Shown here one piece after another: positions 16,613 to 25,033 of a stretch of DNA of 28,831 nucleotides. The position numbers were made by a program, and so were the translations under genes. Source of the stretch: Chitinophagaceae bacterium UBA4857. GTDB taxonomy: Bacteria; Bacteroidota; Bacteroidia; Chitinophagales; Chitinophagaceae. Every line of letters starts with the position of its first letter. Position 1 is the stretch's first letter. Under the pieces are notes generated by a model that saw only the letters and a list, made by a program, of their open reading frames with translations, was not told the origin of the DNA and did not search any database. The DNA is taken from assembly GCA_002399735.1 (NCBI GenBank), contig DHEF01000039.1:102589-131419 (forward strand), read 5' to 3'.

Positions 16613-17274
16613 TTGAAAAAGTATTAATAGCCGAGGATCACGAAAGTGCAAATATATCTGTACAAAAAACACTAGGCGAGTTAGGGATAACCAATCCCGA
16701 CTATGTGTACTATTGCGATGATGCTATAATGAAAATTAAAAAGGCCGTTGCTGCCGGTAATTCGTATGATTTACTTATCACCGACCTTCATTTTGAAAAA
16801 GATCATCGGGAGCAACTACTTAACAGCGGCGAAGAACTTATTGAAGCAGTCAGAAAAGTACAGCCGGGCATTAAAATATTAGTATTCTCTGCCGAAACCA
16901 AACCCGTACTTATAAACAACTTATTTCAGTTGCACCATATTGATGCCTATGTACGTAAAGCCCGGGGCGATGCACACGAGCTAATGAAAGCTATAAATAG
17001 CATTAAAATTAACCAGCCCTACAAACCCGCTTTTTTGCTAGAGCAGGTCAGGCTAAAAAAAGCACACGATTTTACACAGTACGATATCACCATTTTATCC
17101 CTGATGGTTGCCGGCAAAAAACAACAAGAAGTGTCTGCTCACCTCAAACAAAACAATATAAATCCTTCCGGGCTAAGTAGTATAGAAAAACGATTAAAGT
17201 ATATAAAAGAAGCACTGCGTTTTACCACCAATGAACAACTAATTGCACACTGCGTAAAAATGGGCATTTTGTAA
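16609..17274 (+). CDS. Response regulator with LuxR-like C-terminal region
   Basis: The partner of the upstream kinase; its ATG overlaps the kinase stop. The 221-aa product has a receiver domain (about 1-130) with the acidic pair E9/D10, phospho-acceptor D59 (LLITDLHF), the conserved Ser in LVFSAET and the conserved Lys in YVRKARG. A C-terminal helical region (about 150-221) contains LSLMVAGKKQQEVSAHL and SSIEKRLKYIKEAL, which looks like a diverged LuxR/GerE-type HTH. Such kinase/regulator pairs are common in Bacteroidota. Targets are unknown; autoregulation through the inverted repeat at 14941 is possible. Confidence 0.87.
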   Translation: MIEKVLIAEDHESANISVQKTLGELGITNPDYVYYCDDAIMKIKKAVAAGNSYDLLITDLHFEKDHREQLLNSGEELIEAVRKVQPGIKILVFSAETKPVLINNLFQLHHIDAYVRKARGDAHELMKAINSIKINQPYKPAFLLEQVRLKKAHDFTQYDITILSLMVAGKKQQEVSAHLKQNNINPSGLSSIEKRLKYIKEALRFTTNEQLIAHCVKMGIL

Positions 17275-17417
17275 TTAAAATATGTTTTCCGGTTTTCCGT
17301 AAAAAACTATCAACCCCTTATTATATTTTTAATATCAAATATTGTTAAAGCATATATATAGTTATTGCTAACCGAAAAGCATCATTCAACTGATAAACTC
17401 TTTGAAGAAAAATTTGA

Positions 17418-17630
17418 ATGAAGCTACTGATAATATTATTTCTCGCTTGCATAGGCTTTGCCTGTAATACCACATCAACAATGGTTTACTTGTGCGAAAG
17501 TAGTGGGGCAAAACGATACCATTACCGGCAAGATTGTAAGGGATTAAAAAACTGTAGTCACCAAATTAAAGAAACAACAATAACAATTGCCAAACAAAAA
17601 GGTAGAACGCTTTGTGGCTGGGAAAAATAA
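17418..17630 (+). CDS. Small Cys/His-rich lipoprotein (Ada-type zinc-motif-like)
   Basis: A 70-aa protein. MKLLIILFLACIGFAC is a lipoprotein signal (Cys16). The body is a compact Cys/His pattern: VYLC...GAKRYHYRQDCKGLKNCSHQIK...AKQKGRTLCGWE. The run YH-x3-C-x-GL, then an EA/IA-K-x-x-GR-x-LCGW turn, resembles the small Ada-like metal-binding motif (YHxxxCxxL...A..xGxxPC) often attached to secreted nucleases. A zinc site is plausible but inferred. A secreted SNase is encoded about 4 kb away (12815-13342), though not in the same transcript. The gene stands alone after the two-component pair. Confidence 0.75.
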   Translation: MKLLIILFLACIGFACNTTSTMVYLCESSGAKRYHYRQDCKGLKNCSHQIKETTITIAKQKGRTLCGWEK

Positions 17631-17658
17631 TAGGGCGAAGTTTTTATGTAACAAGCAG

Positions 17659-17685
17659 CAGTAATACTAATCACCGTCCCTTGCG
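17659..17685. repeat. Dispersed module C, copy 2
   Basis: Inverted copy of 8685-8711, 26 of 27 positions identical (core CAGTAATACTAATCA, ending CGTCCCTTGCG). It is followed by a CGATCC-gata-GGATCG hairpin (about 17684-17699). Confidence 0.8.
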
Positions 17686-17708
17686 ATCCGATAGGATCGG
17701 GATTTAAT

Positions 17709-17737
17709 TTATTTCCAGTGGAAATGAATTAAATACT
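17709..17737 (+). repeat. Dispersed palindromic module A, copy 2
   Basis: Identical over 29 bases to 1-29. Here it follows module C by 23 bp. Confidence 0.85.
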
Positions 17738-17780
17738 AACCCTTGTACTGAATTAATGCTATTGGCCAAAATGTTTCTAA

Positions 17781-17861
17781 CCCCGAGCTTAGCAAGCTGC
17801 GTTTGATTCGGGGCCGTACTACGTATTTAATCGGAGTATTGCTCCCTCTCCTTTGGAGAGG
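17781..17861. repeat. Hairpin cluster upstream of the HsdR_N-like gene
   Basis: CCCCGA (17781-17786) pairs with TCGGGG (17808-17813) around an inner AGCTT/AAGCT stem. Further on, CCTCTCC (17845-17851) and GGAGAGG (17855-17861) form a tight hairpin followed by CTTGGGGTGAGGC. The latter 'ctctcctttggagagg' type of sequence is a familiar intergenic repeat in Bacteroidota genomes (from memory). Confidence 0.5.
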
Positions 17862-17938
17862 CTTGGGGTGAGGCCCTAATCACCATTTAGCATTGCCTAA
17901 AATTATTATACATTAACCATTATACTTTTTCAATTACT

Positions 17939-19012
17939 ATGGAGTCCGATTTAAAACTAAAACTCGAGCAACTGCACCAACGGGTCGATTCGTTAAAAAA
18001 CCAGATAAACACCGAAGAAGCTACCAAGAATGCATTTGTAATGCCCTTTATACAAATATTGGGTTACGACATTTTTAATCCAACCGAGGTGGTGCCCGAG
18101 TTCATTTGCGATATTGGCACCAAAAAGGGAGAGAAAATAGACTATGTAATTAAAAAAGGCGACGAGCCCGTTTTAATTATCGAGTGTAAACACTGGAAAG
18201 AAAATGTGGATGCACACAACTCACAACTACATCGTTACTATCATGTATCAAAATCCAGGTTTGGTGTATTAACCAATGGCCATGTATATAATTTTTATGC
18301 CGATTTGGAACGACCCAACATCATGGATGAAAAACCTTTTTTTACTTTAGATCTTTCCAACCTAAAAGATGCAGGTTTAAAAATTCTCGAAAACTTTACC
18401 CGCAAAGGATATAACCTAGAAAATATACTCGATTCTGCCGAAGCATTAAAATACATCAAAGCCATTCGCAGCGAATTTGAAAAAGAATTGCAAGAGCCAA
18501 CCGACGATTTTGTGCGTTTACTGGTAAACCGTTTTTTCGATAAAACACTTACCGCCTCAAGGTTAACAACCTTTAAAGAATATACCCGCAAAGCATTATC
18601 TAATTCCATAAACGAATCCATTAATTTCCGTCTAAAAAATGCCCTAAGCATTAACGATGCAATACCCTCCAAAGACGAGCCACAGATTACTGCCATAGAT
18701 GAAAATGCAGACAGCGTAAAAGTTATCACTTCTCATGAAGAAATAGAAGGCTCGCAAATTGTAAAAGCTATTCTTCGGGAACTATTGCCCGCTACCCGAA
18801 TTGCTTTTCGCGACACGCAATCATACTTTGGCATTTTGCTGGACGACAATAACCGTAAACCCTTATGTCGTTTACACTTTAATTCATCCAACAAATATGT
18901 TGAGTTATTTCACAACGGTAAAGACAATGGCGAAAAAAAGTTGTTAGATTCTTTAGATGATATTTACAAATACAAGACGGAGCTATTAGCAACAGTAAAA
19001 AATTATGAATAA
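17939..19012 (+). CDS. Stand-alone HsdR_N-like PD-(D/E)XK nuclease-domain protein
   Basis: A 357-aa protein with a type I restriction R-subunit N-terminal nuclease fold (HSDR_N_2-like) in about residues 20-130. A helix with E27 is followed by catalytic-type residues D68 (KIDYVI), E82 and K84 (IIECKHW), spaced D-x13-E-x-K. No helicase or methylase motifs follow; the C-terminal half is helical with a small beta-rich end (RIAFRDTQSYFGILLDDNNRKPLCRLHF) of a type often found in such orphan proteins. It may be a defence nuclease, a repair protein or a prophage-linked protein; the family is widespread and not proven to be defensive. It lies next to the CRISPR locus, no operon partner visible. Starts with ATG at 17939. 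Confidence 0.83.
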   Translation: MESDLKLKLEQLHQRVDSLKNQINTEEATKNAFVMPFIQILGYDIFNPTEVVPEFICDIGTKKGEKIDYVIKKGDEPVLIIECKHWKENVDAHNSQLHRYYHVSKSRFGVLTNGHVYNFYADLERPNIMDEKPFFTLDLSNLKDAGLKILENFTRKGYNLENILDSAEALKYIKAIRSEFEKELQEPTDDFVRLLVNRFFDKTLTASRLTTFKEYTRKALSNSINESINFRLKNALSINDAIPSKDEPQITAIDENADSVKVITSHEEIEGSQIVKAILRELLPATRIAFRDTQSYFGILLDDNNRKPLCRLHFNSSNKYVELFHNGKDNGEKKLLDSLDDIYKYKTELLATVKNYE

Positions 19013-19021
19013 CAATTTTAT

Positions 19022-19119
19022 TATGGCGTTGCCTGCGGCCCGGGCTGTCCGCTATATCTTTTGCCCCACGCTACATGGCCGATGCTGCGCAAAAGGATGC
19101 CGCTTCCATCCCTAACGCA
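19022..19119 (-). repeat. ~98-bp dispersed hairpin element, copy 3
   Basis: The closest relative of the 8259-8356 copy, same length, differing mainly in the variable middle and at a few scattered bases. It starts 9 bp after the stop codon of the HsdR_N-like gene. Confidence 0.85.
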
Positions 19120-19183
19120 AATACAAAATCACATTTCGTTCTTTGATGTAAAACGGTTTTCTAGTGCAGGTATTCATAACGCT

Positions 19184-19253
19184 ATTAAGTTAAGGAGTAC
19201 GTCATGCCGACCTTAGGAGGCATCCTTTTCTAGCGCAGGTCTCCAGACCTGTG
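19184..19253. repeat. Composite repeat related to the 8483-8623 element
   Basis: ATTAAGTTAAGGAGTACGTC resembles ATTAAATTAAGGAGCATAATGTC at 8483-8505. It is followed by GGAGG/CATCC-type sequence and a hairpin CGCAGGTCT / AGACCTGTG (19234-19253). As at 8259-8623, it follows the 98-bp element, here after about 65 bp. Confidence 0.6.
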
Positions 19254-19452
19254 TTTTATTGTTACTTGTCTAACTTTAAAATGATTTTAACTTTACTTAT
19301 TTTCAAATTAAGTAACGTATGGTCACTGGCGAAGTATTGCGCCAGGTGCTTGTTTGTTTAAATTTAGGAAGACGGAGAGTTGCACAAGATGAGCAACGTA
19401 GAAAACTTCCACAAAAATTTTATTTATTAATAGATAGTTATAGACAAGGCAT

Positions 19453-19526
19453 AAAAAAACCCCGCAGATAGGCGAGGTGCTAAATGTTTTCACAACGGAA
19501 TAATCCTTATTGTGAATTGCTTTCAA
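19453..19526 (-). ncRNA. tracrRNA (core, with terminator)
   Basis: The minus strand reads TTGAAAGCAATTCACAA (19526 to 19510), 17 bases perfectly complementary to the 5' part of the minus-strand repeat (18 pairs with a closing G-U). A nexus-like stretch AATAAGGATTATTCCGTTGTG follows, then CCTCGC-ctatct-GCGGGG (19477 to 19460) and seven T: a Rho-independent terminator. This is the order expected of a type II-C tracrRNA: anti-repeat, nexus, terminator. The 5' end is not fixed; TACATTTA about 3 bp upstream of the anti-repeat is a -7-like element, so the RNA may start very near it. It is transcribed divergently from cas9. Confidence 0.93.
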
Positions 19527-19674
19527 GAGTAAATGTAAAAATTAAAATTGAATTGAAAAATTTTTTAATAAAAAAATATAGAATCGCCTTATAACAATCA
19601 GCTAGATATTTTATTTCAATAAATACTTTTTGTATGTTAGCAATCCAAGCTTATTAACCATCAAAAAAAATGCA

Positions 19675-22600
19675 ATGCCACAAAAACACATCCTTGGTCT
19701 TGATCTCGGAACTACATCTATAGGGTTCGCTCACATAATAGAAGGCGATACGCCTGAAAAATCAGAAATTATTCAAATTGGTGTTCGGGTAAATCCTTTA
19801 ACAACAGATGAACAAACCAATTTTGAAAAAGGCAAACCCGTTTCTGTAAATGCCGACAGAACCTTAAAACGTGGAGCCCGACGAACGCTTGATCGTTACC
19901 AGTTACGGAGAGAAAATTTAATTGATACTTTATTAAAAGCGAATATAATTTCTAAAGATTCGATTCTTGCAGAAGATGGTAAACAAACAACTTTTGAAAC
20001 CTGGCAATTAAGGGCAAAATCTGTTACTGAGAAAATTGAAAAGGAGGAATTGGCGAGAGTATTTCTGGCAATAAATAAAAAACGCGGTTATAAAAGTAGT
20101 CGCAAAGCCAAAAATGAAGATGAAGGGCAAGCCGTTGATGGAATGGTTGTTGCAAAAAGGCTGTACGATGAAAACCTGACACCAGGCCAATTAGCATATC
20201 AATTATTAAAAGAAGGGAAAAAAACTGTTCCGGATTTCTATCGTTCCGATTTGCAGGCGGAATTTGATAAAGTATGGAGCATGCAAAAACAATATTATCC
20301 GGAAATATTTACTAACGAATTTTATAAAGAACTACAAGGTAAAGGACAAAAAGCTACATCTGCCTCTTTTTGGGGTAAGTATAAATTTAATACTGCTGAA
20401 AATAAGGCCAAGACAAGAGAAGAAAAAAAGCTACAAGCCTACAAGTGGCGCAGTGAAGCTATTGTGAAACAATTAAATAAAGAAGAGGTTGCTTACGTAT
20501 TAACAGAAATAAATAATAACCTGAAAAACTCAAGCGGTTATCTCGGGGAGATATCGGATAGAAGCAAAGAGTTGTATTTTAACAAAGCAACTGTCGGTCA
20601 ATATCTGTACAAACAATTGCAACACAATCCACATACTCGTTTAAAAAATCAAGTTTTTTATCGTCAGGATTATTTAGATGAATTTGAAACAATATGGAAT
20701 GAGCAAAAAAAACATCATTCAGAACTGACTGATGAACTAAAAACAGAAATCAGAGACATTACTATTTTTTACCAACGAAAATTAAAGTCGCAAAAGGGCT
20801 TGGTGAGTTTTTGTGAGTTTGAAAACAAAGAAGCCATTATTAATGGGCATAAAAAAACAATAGGATTAAAAGTTGCACCAAAGTCCTCACCTCTTTTTCA
20901 AGAGTTTAAAATTTGGCAAGTACTTAATAATGTATTGGTAAGAAAAAAAGGAAGCAGAAAGCGTGTGGCAAAAAACATAAATTCAATAACCGTGTTAGAT
21001 GAAGGAAAGGAAATCTTTGCTTTTGATTTAGATGCCAAAAATTTATTATTTAATGAATTGAATCTGAAAGGCAATTTGAAATCCGATAAAGTAATTCAAC
21101 TATTGGGTTATCCTGCTTCTGATTGGGAATTGAATTATACAGAATTAGAGGGTAACCGAACCAATAGAGAACTGTATAATGCGTACTTAAAAATTTTAGA
21201 TATAGAGGGCTATGATGTAAAAGATTTACTGAAAGTGAAATCGAATAAAGATGATGTTGAATTAGACGATTTGGAAGTACCTGCTTCAGAAATTAAAAAA
21301 ATGGTGCAGCAAATTTTTAATGCCTTAGGCATCAATACTCAGGTTTTGGAGTTTAATGCAGAGCTCGATGGGAAAGCATTCGAAACACAATTGTCTTACC
21401 AGTTATGGCATTTGTTGTACTCTTATGAAGGAGACGACTCTCCAAGCGGAAATGAGAAACTATATGATTTACTGGAAAAAAAGTTTGGGTTTAAGAAAGA
21501 ACATGCACAGGTTTTGGCTAATATCAGCTTTTCGGACGATTATGGAAATTTGAGCAGCAAAGCTATTCGTAAAGTGTTTCCTTATATTAAGGAAAATGTT
21601 TACAGTACTGCTTGTGAACTCGGAGGCTATAGACATTCAGCATCTTCATTAACAAAAGAAGAAATTGCCAGCCGCCCATTGAAAAATCAATTAGATCTGC
21701 TTAAGAAAAACAGTCTACGTAATCCGGTGGTAGAAAAAATATTGAACCAAATGGTTAATGTTATTAATGCACTGATTGCAAAGAACAGAAACATAAATCC
21801 TGACTTTAGATTTGAAGAAATACGTATTGAGTTGTCGAGAGAATTGAAAAAGAATGCAAAAGAAAGGGCGGAAATGACTACTAACATTAACGCTTCTAAA
21901 ATTATACACGACAAAATCTTCAAATTATTACAAACAGAATTTGGTGTAAAAAATCCAACTAGAAATGATATTATTCGATATAAACTTTACGAAGAGTTAA
22001 AGAATAATGGTTACAAAGATTTGTACACCAATACTTATATCCCAAGAGACATCTTGTTTAGTAAACAGATAGATATTGATCATATCATTCCTCAGGCAAA
22101 ACTATTTGACGATAGTTTTTCCAATAAAACAGTAGTTTTTAGAAAAGATAATTTGGATAAGGGGAACAAAACCGCCTTCGATTATATCGACAGTAAATAT
22201 GGTGCGGAGAAGGTGGAAGAATTTAAAAACAGAATTGAATTATTGTATAAGTCAGGACAAAAAAATAAGGAAGACGGTATTTCTAAGGCTAAGTACCTAA
22301 AACTCTTGAAACAAGAAAATGAAATTGGCGACGGATTTATTGAGAGAGATTTGAGGGATAGTCAATATATAGCTAAGAAGGCAAAAAATATGCTATACGA
22401 TATTACCCGTTCTGTGGTTTCAACGTCAGGTAGTATTACAGATAGACTGCGTGAAGATTGGGGATTGGTAAACATTATGCAAGAATTGAATTTCGAGAAG
22501 TTCAAATCATTAGGAATGACTGAAATGGTGGAAAAAAAGGACGGCAGTTTTAAAGAAAGAATTGTGGATTGGAGCAAACGAAACGACCATCGCCATCATG

Positions 22601-23952
22601 CAATGGATGCATTAACCGTGGCCTTTACAAAACATAGTCATATTCAGTATCTAAATTTCTTAAACGCAAGAAAAAATGAAACCCATAAACTCCATGGTAA
22701 TATTACTGGCATTGAAACTAAAGAAACAGAACTAAAAATTGATGATGATGGAAATAAGAAAAGAGTATTTAAATTACCCATCTCAAACTTCCGACAAGTA
22801 GCAAAAGAACATTTGGAAAACGTCTTGGTTTCACACAAAGCAAAAAACAAGGTGGTTACTAAGAACAAGAATAAAACAAAATCGAAAAGTGGAGAAAAAA
22901 CTAATACTGAACTTACTCCAAGAGGACAATTACATAAAGAAACTGTTTACGGAAAGTATCAATATTATGTAAATAAAGAAGAAAAAGTTAGCGGCAAATT
23001 TGATACCGATACCATAGCCAAAGTGAGTAACCCATTGTTTAAAACCCTTTTATTTCAACGCTTACAGGAAAATGGAAATGAGCCTAAAAAAGCATTTACT
23101 GGAAAAAATGCTTTGTCAAAAAATCCTATTTATTTAAATGAAACAAAGACAGAAGTTTTGCCTGAATTGGTAAAACTTACCTGGTTGGAAGAAGATTATT
23201 CTGTCCGAAAAGATGTAACACCTGAAAATTTTAAAGACGAAAAGGCAATTGAAAAGATACTGGACAAAAAAGTCAAAGAAATTTTACTGGCAAGATTGAA
23301 ACAATACGGCGACCCTAAAAAGGCATTTTCTGATTTAGATAAAAATCCTATTTGGCTAAATGAAGCAAAAGGAATTGCTGTCAAACGTGTTACAATTAGT
23401 GGGGTAAAAAATGCAGAGTCCTTACATTATAAAAAGGATCATATTGGGAATTTTATATTAGACAAAAGGGGGAAACAGATTCCTGTGGATTTTGTAAGCA
23501 CAGGCAATAATCATCACGTAGCAATATACAGAGATGCGCAAGGTAATTTGCAGGAAAGAGTGGTTTCTCTTTTTGATGCAGTACAGCTGGTGAATGTTGG
23601 AGAACCTGTAATAGATAAAGCATTTAATCAGGGGTTAGGATGGCAATTTTTATTTACTATGAAACAGAATGAATATTTTATTTTCCCAAATGAAAAATCT
23701 GGTTTTAATCCTAATGAAATAGACTTATTCGACCCAAGAAATAAAAAAATAGTTAGCCCTAACTTATTTAGGGTCCAGAAAATTGCATCAAAAAACTATT
23801 TTTTCAGACATCATCTAGAAACGACAGTTGAAGAAAAAAAAGAACTAAATGGAATAGCATTTAGACCCCAATTAGGCTTGAATGCAATTGCAAATATTGT
23901 TAAAGTTAGAATAAACCATTTGGGTGATATCGTTTGGCGGGGTGAATATTAA
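19675..23952 (+). CDS. cas9: Type II-C CRISPR effector nuclease Cas9
   Basis: RNA-guided DNA endonuclease of 1425 aa, in the long range for II-C. RuvC-I has D10 (LGLDLGTTSIG). An Arg-rich bridge helix covers about residues 62-79 (RTLKRGARRTLDRYQLRR). RuvC-II has E719 (IRIELSRE). HNH has D800-I-D802-H803 with following Asn residues (SNKT, DNLDKGN). RuvC-III has HHAMDA with H974, H975 and D978. All nuclease residues are present, so both strands should be cut. The C-terminal part (about 1040-1425) is the WED/PAM-interacting region and contains a duplicated segment (about 1120-1165 and 1200-1245). The frame is open from a TTG at 19630, but ATG 19675 (MPQKHILGLD) puts the RuvC Asp at position 10 and is preferred. 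TATGTTAG at 19633-19640 is a possible -7 element. Confidence 0.98.
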   Translation: MPQKHILGLDLGTTSIGFAHIIEGDTPEKSEIIQIGVRVNPLTTDEQTNFEKGKPVSVNADRTLKRGARRTLDRYQLRRENLIDTLLKANIISKDSILAEDGKQTTFETWQLRAKSVTEKIEKEELARVFLAINKKRGYKSSRKAKNEDEGQAVDGMVVAKRLYDENLTPGQLAYQLLKEGKKTVPDFYRSDLQAEFDKVWSMQKQYYPEIFTNEFYKELQGKGQKATSASFWGKYKFNTAENKAKTREEKKLQAYKWRSEAIVKQLNKEEVAYVLTEINNNLKNSSGYLGEISDRSKELYFNKATVGQYLYKQLQHNPHTRLKNQVFYRQDYLDEFETIWNEQKKHHSELTDELKTEIRDITIFYQRKLKSQKGLVSFCEFENKEAIINGHKKTIGLKVAPKSSPLFQEFKIWQVLNNVLVRKKGSRKRVAKNINSITVLDEGKEIFAFDLDAKNLLFNELNLKGNLKSDKVIQLLGYPASDWELNYTELEGNRTNRELYNAYLKILDIEGYDVKDLLKVKSNKDDVELDDLEVPASEIKKMVQQIFNALGINTQVLEFNAELDGKAFETQLSYQLWHLLYSYEGDDSPSGNEKLYDLLEKKFGFKKEHAQVLANISFSDDYGNLSSKAIRKVFPYIKENVYSTACELGGYRHSASSLTKEEIASRPLKNQLDLLKKNSLRNPVVEKILNQMVNVINALIAKNRNINPDFRFEEIRIELSRELKKNAKERAEMTTNINASKIIHDKIFKLLQTEFGVKNPTRNDIIRYKLYEELKNNGYKDLYTNTYIPRDILFSKQIDIDHIIPQAKLFDDSFSNKTVVFRKDNLDKGNKTAFDYIDSKYGAEKVEEFKNRIELLYKSGQKNKEDGISKAKYLKLLKQENEIGDGFIERDLRDSQYIAKKAKNMLYDITRSVVSTSGSITDRLREDWGLVNIMQELNFEKFKSLGMTEMVEKKDGSFKERIVDWSKRNDHRHHAMDALTVAFTKHSHIQYLNFLNARKNETHKLHGNITGIETKETELKIDDDGNKKRVFKLPISNFRQVAKEHLENVLVSHKAKNKVVTKNKNKTKSKSGEKTNTELTPRGQLHKETVYGKYQYYVNKEEKVSGKFDTDTIAKVSNPLFKTLLFQRLQENGNEPKKAFTGKNALSKNPIYLNETKTEVLPELVKLTWLEEDYSVRKDVTPENFKDEKAIEKILDKKVKEILLARLKQYGDPKKAFSDLDKNPIWLNEAKGIAVKRVTISGVKNAESLHYKKDHIGNFILDKRGKQIPVDFVSTGNNHHVAIYRDAQGNLQERVVSLFDAVQLVNVGEPVIDKAFNQGLGWQFLFTMKQNEYFIFPNEKSGFNPNEIDLFDPRNKKIVSPNLFRVQKIASKNYFFRHHLETTVEEKKELNGIAFRPQLGLNAIANIVKVRINHLGDIVWRGEY

Positions 23953-24123
23953 TGCATTACTTAAAATCTAAGGTTATAGTATTTTGAAATATTAAGTGAG
24001 AGTTATTAAAACGAGTGAGGGATGGCAGCGGCACTCCATAAAATGTTTATGTTTCCTCTGAGCCATCTGCTATTGTAAGTATAAATAATACCTACTATAT
24101 TTATATAACCATTATTCCAAACC
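23953..24123. other. cas9-cas1 spacer with partial hairpin-element remnant
   Basis: A 171-bp gap, long for a cas operon. GGGATGGCAGCGGCACTCC at 24019-24037 resembles the minus-strand GGGATGGAAGCGGCATCC of the 98-bp element (one substitution, one extra base). TATATTTA near 24098 is close to TAnnTTTG, so cas1-cas2 may have their own promoter. Confidence 0.4.
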
Positions 24124-25032
24124 ATGATAAAACGAACGCTTTATTTTGGGTCGCCTGCGTATTTAAAAACCCGAAACGAGCAACTAATTGTTGAAGTACC
24201 CGATACGGGAGAGGTTAAAACAGCCGTTATTGAAGATATTGGTCTGTTGATTTTAGATAACCAACAAATTACTATTACACATGCTGTATTGAGTAAATTA
24301 TTGGAGCATAATGTGGCTGTAGTTACCTGTAACGATATTCATCACCCTACCGGTTTATTATTAAATTTAGATGGGCATACCTTACAAAGCCAGCGGTTTA
24401 AAACACAAATTGCAGCATCGGTACCCTTGCAAAAACAACTGTGGCAACAAACAGTAATAGCTAAAATTACTAATCAGGCTAATTTGTTTACTTTAAAAAG
24501 ATTGAATGAAAAACCTTTACACGCTTTAATAGCACGAGTAAAAAGTGGCGATACTGATAATTGTGAGGCGCAAGCGGCAGCATATTACTGGAAAAATATT
24601 TTCCCCGATTTTTTAGCATTTAAACGGCACCGTGAGGGTGATCCGCCAAATAATTTATTAAACTATGGCTATGCTATTTTACGGGCCGTAGTGGCCAGAA
24701 GTTTAGTAGGATCGGGCTTATTACCCACCTTGGGTATTTTTCACCGTAACCAATATAATGCTTATTGCCTGGCCGATGATATAATGGAACCATACCGGCC
24801 TTATGTTGATAAGGTAGTGACAGATATTGTGCGTAACAACGGCCAATATTTAGAAATGACGCCTAATATGAAACAACAATTATTGGCCATACCGGCAATG
24901 GACGTGTTGTTGAATAATGAAAAAAGTCCGCTTATGAATGCGGTACAAAGAACAACGGCCAGTTTGGCCAAATGTTTTGAAGGAACAGGTAAAAAATTAA
25001 TGTATCCGGTATTAGCCACCCAATACACCTGA
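24124..25032 (+). CDS. cas1: CRISPR integrase Cas1 (type II)
   Basis: Catalytic subunit of the Cas1-Cas2 spacer integrase. The 302-aa product has the type II subfamily length and start (MIKRTLYFGSPAYLKTRN), the N-terminal beta-rich domain (about 1-80) and the helical catalytic domain. The metal-binding triad is E148 (NCEAQAAAYYW), H207 (GIFHRNQYN) and E222 (ADDIMEPYRPYV). All are intact, so adaptation should be functional. It ends 1 bp before cas2. Confidence 0.97.
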   Translation: MIKRTLYFGSPAYLKTRNEQLIVEVPDTGEVKTAVIEDIGLLILDNQQITITHAVLSKLLEHNVAVVTCNDIHHPTGLLLNLDGHTLQSQRFKTQIAASVPLQKQLWQQTVIAKITNQANLFTLKRLNEKPLHALIARVKSGDTDNCEAQAAAYYWKNIFPDFLAFKRHREGDPPNNLLNYGYAILRAVVARSLVGSGLLPTLGIFHRNQYNAYCLADDIMEPYRPYVDKVVTDIVRNNGQYLEMTPNMKQQLLAIPAMDVLLNNEKSPLMNAVQRTTASLAKCFEGTGKKLMYPVLATQYT

Positions 25033-25033
25033 T

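Noticed and set aside
19323..19526. 67-aa minus-strand ORF upstream of cas9
   Set aside because: It overlaps the tracrRNA; the frame is incidental.
19630..19674. TTG start of Cas9 with 15 extra residues
   Set aside because: The ATG at 19675 places the RuvC Asp at position 10, as in other Cas9s, and leaves room for a -7 element at 19633-19640.
20264..20467. Secondary ORFs inside cas9 (also 21356-21553 and several on the minus strand)
   Set aside because: All are out-of-frame shadows of cas9 with no independent start signals or domains.
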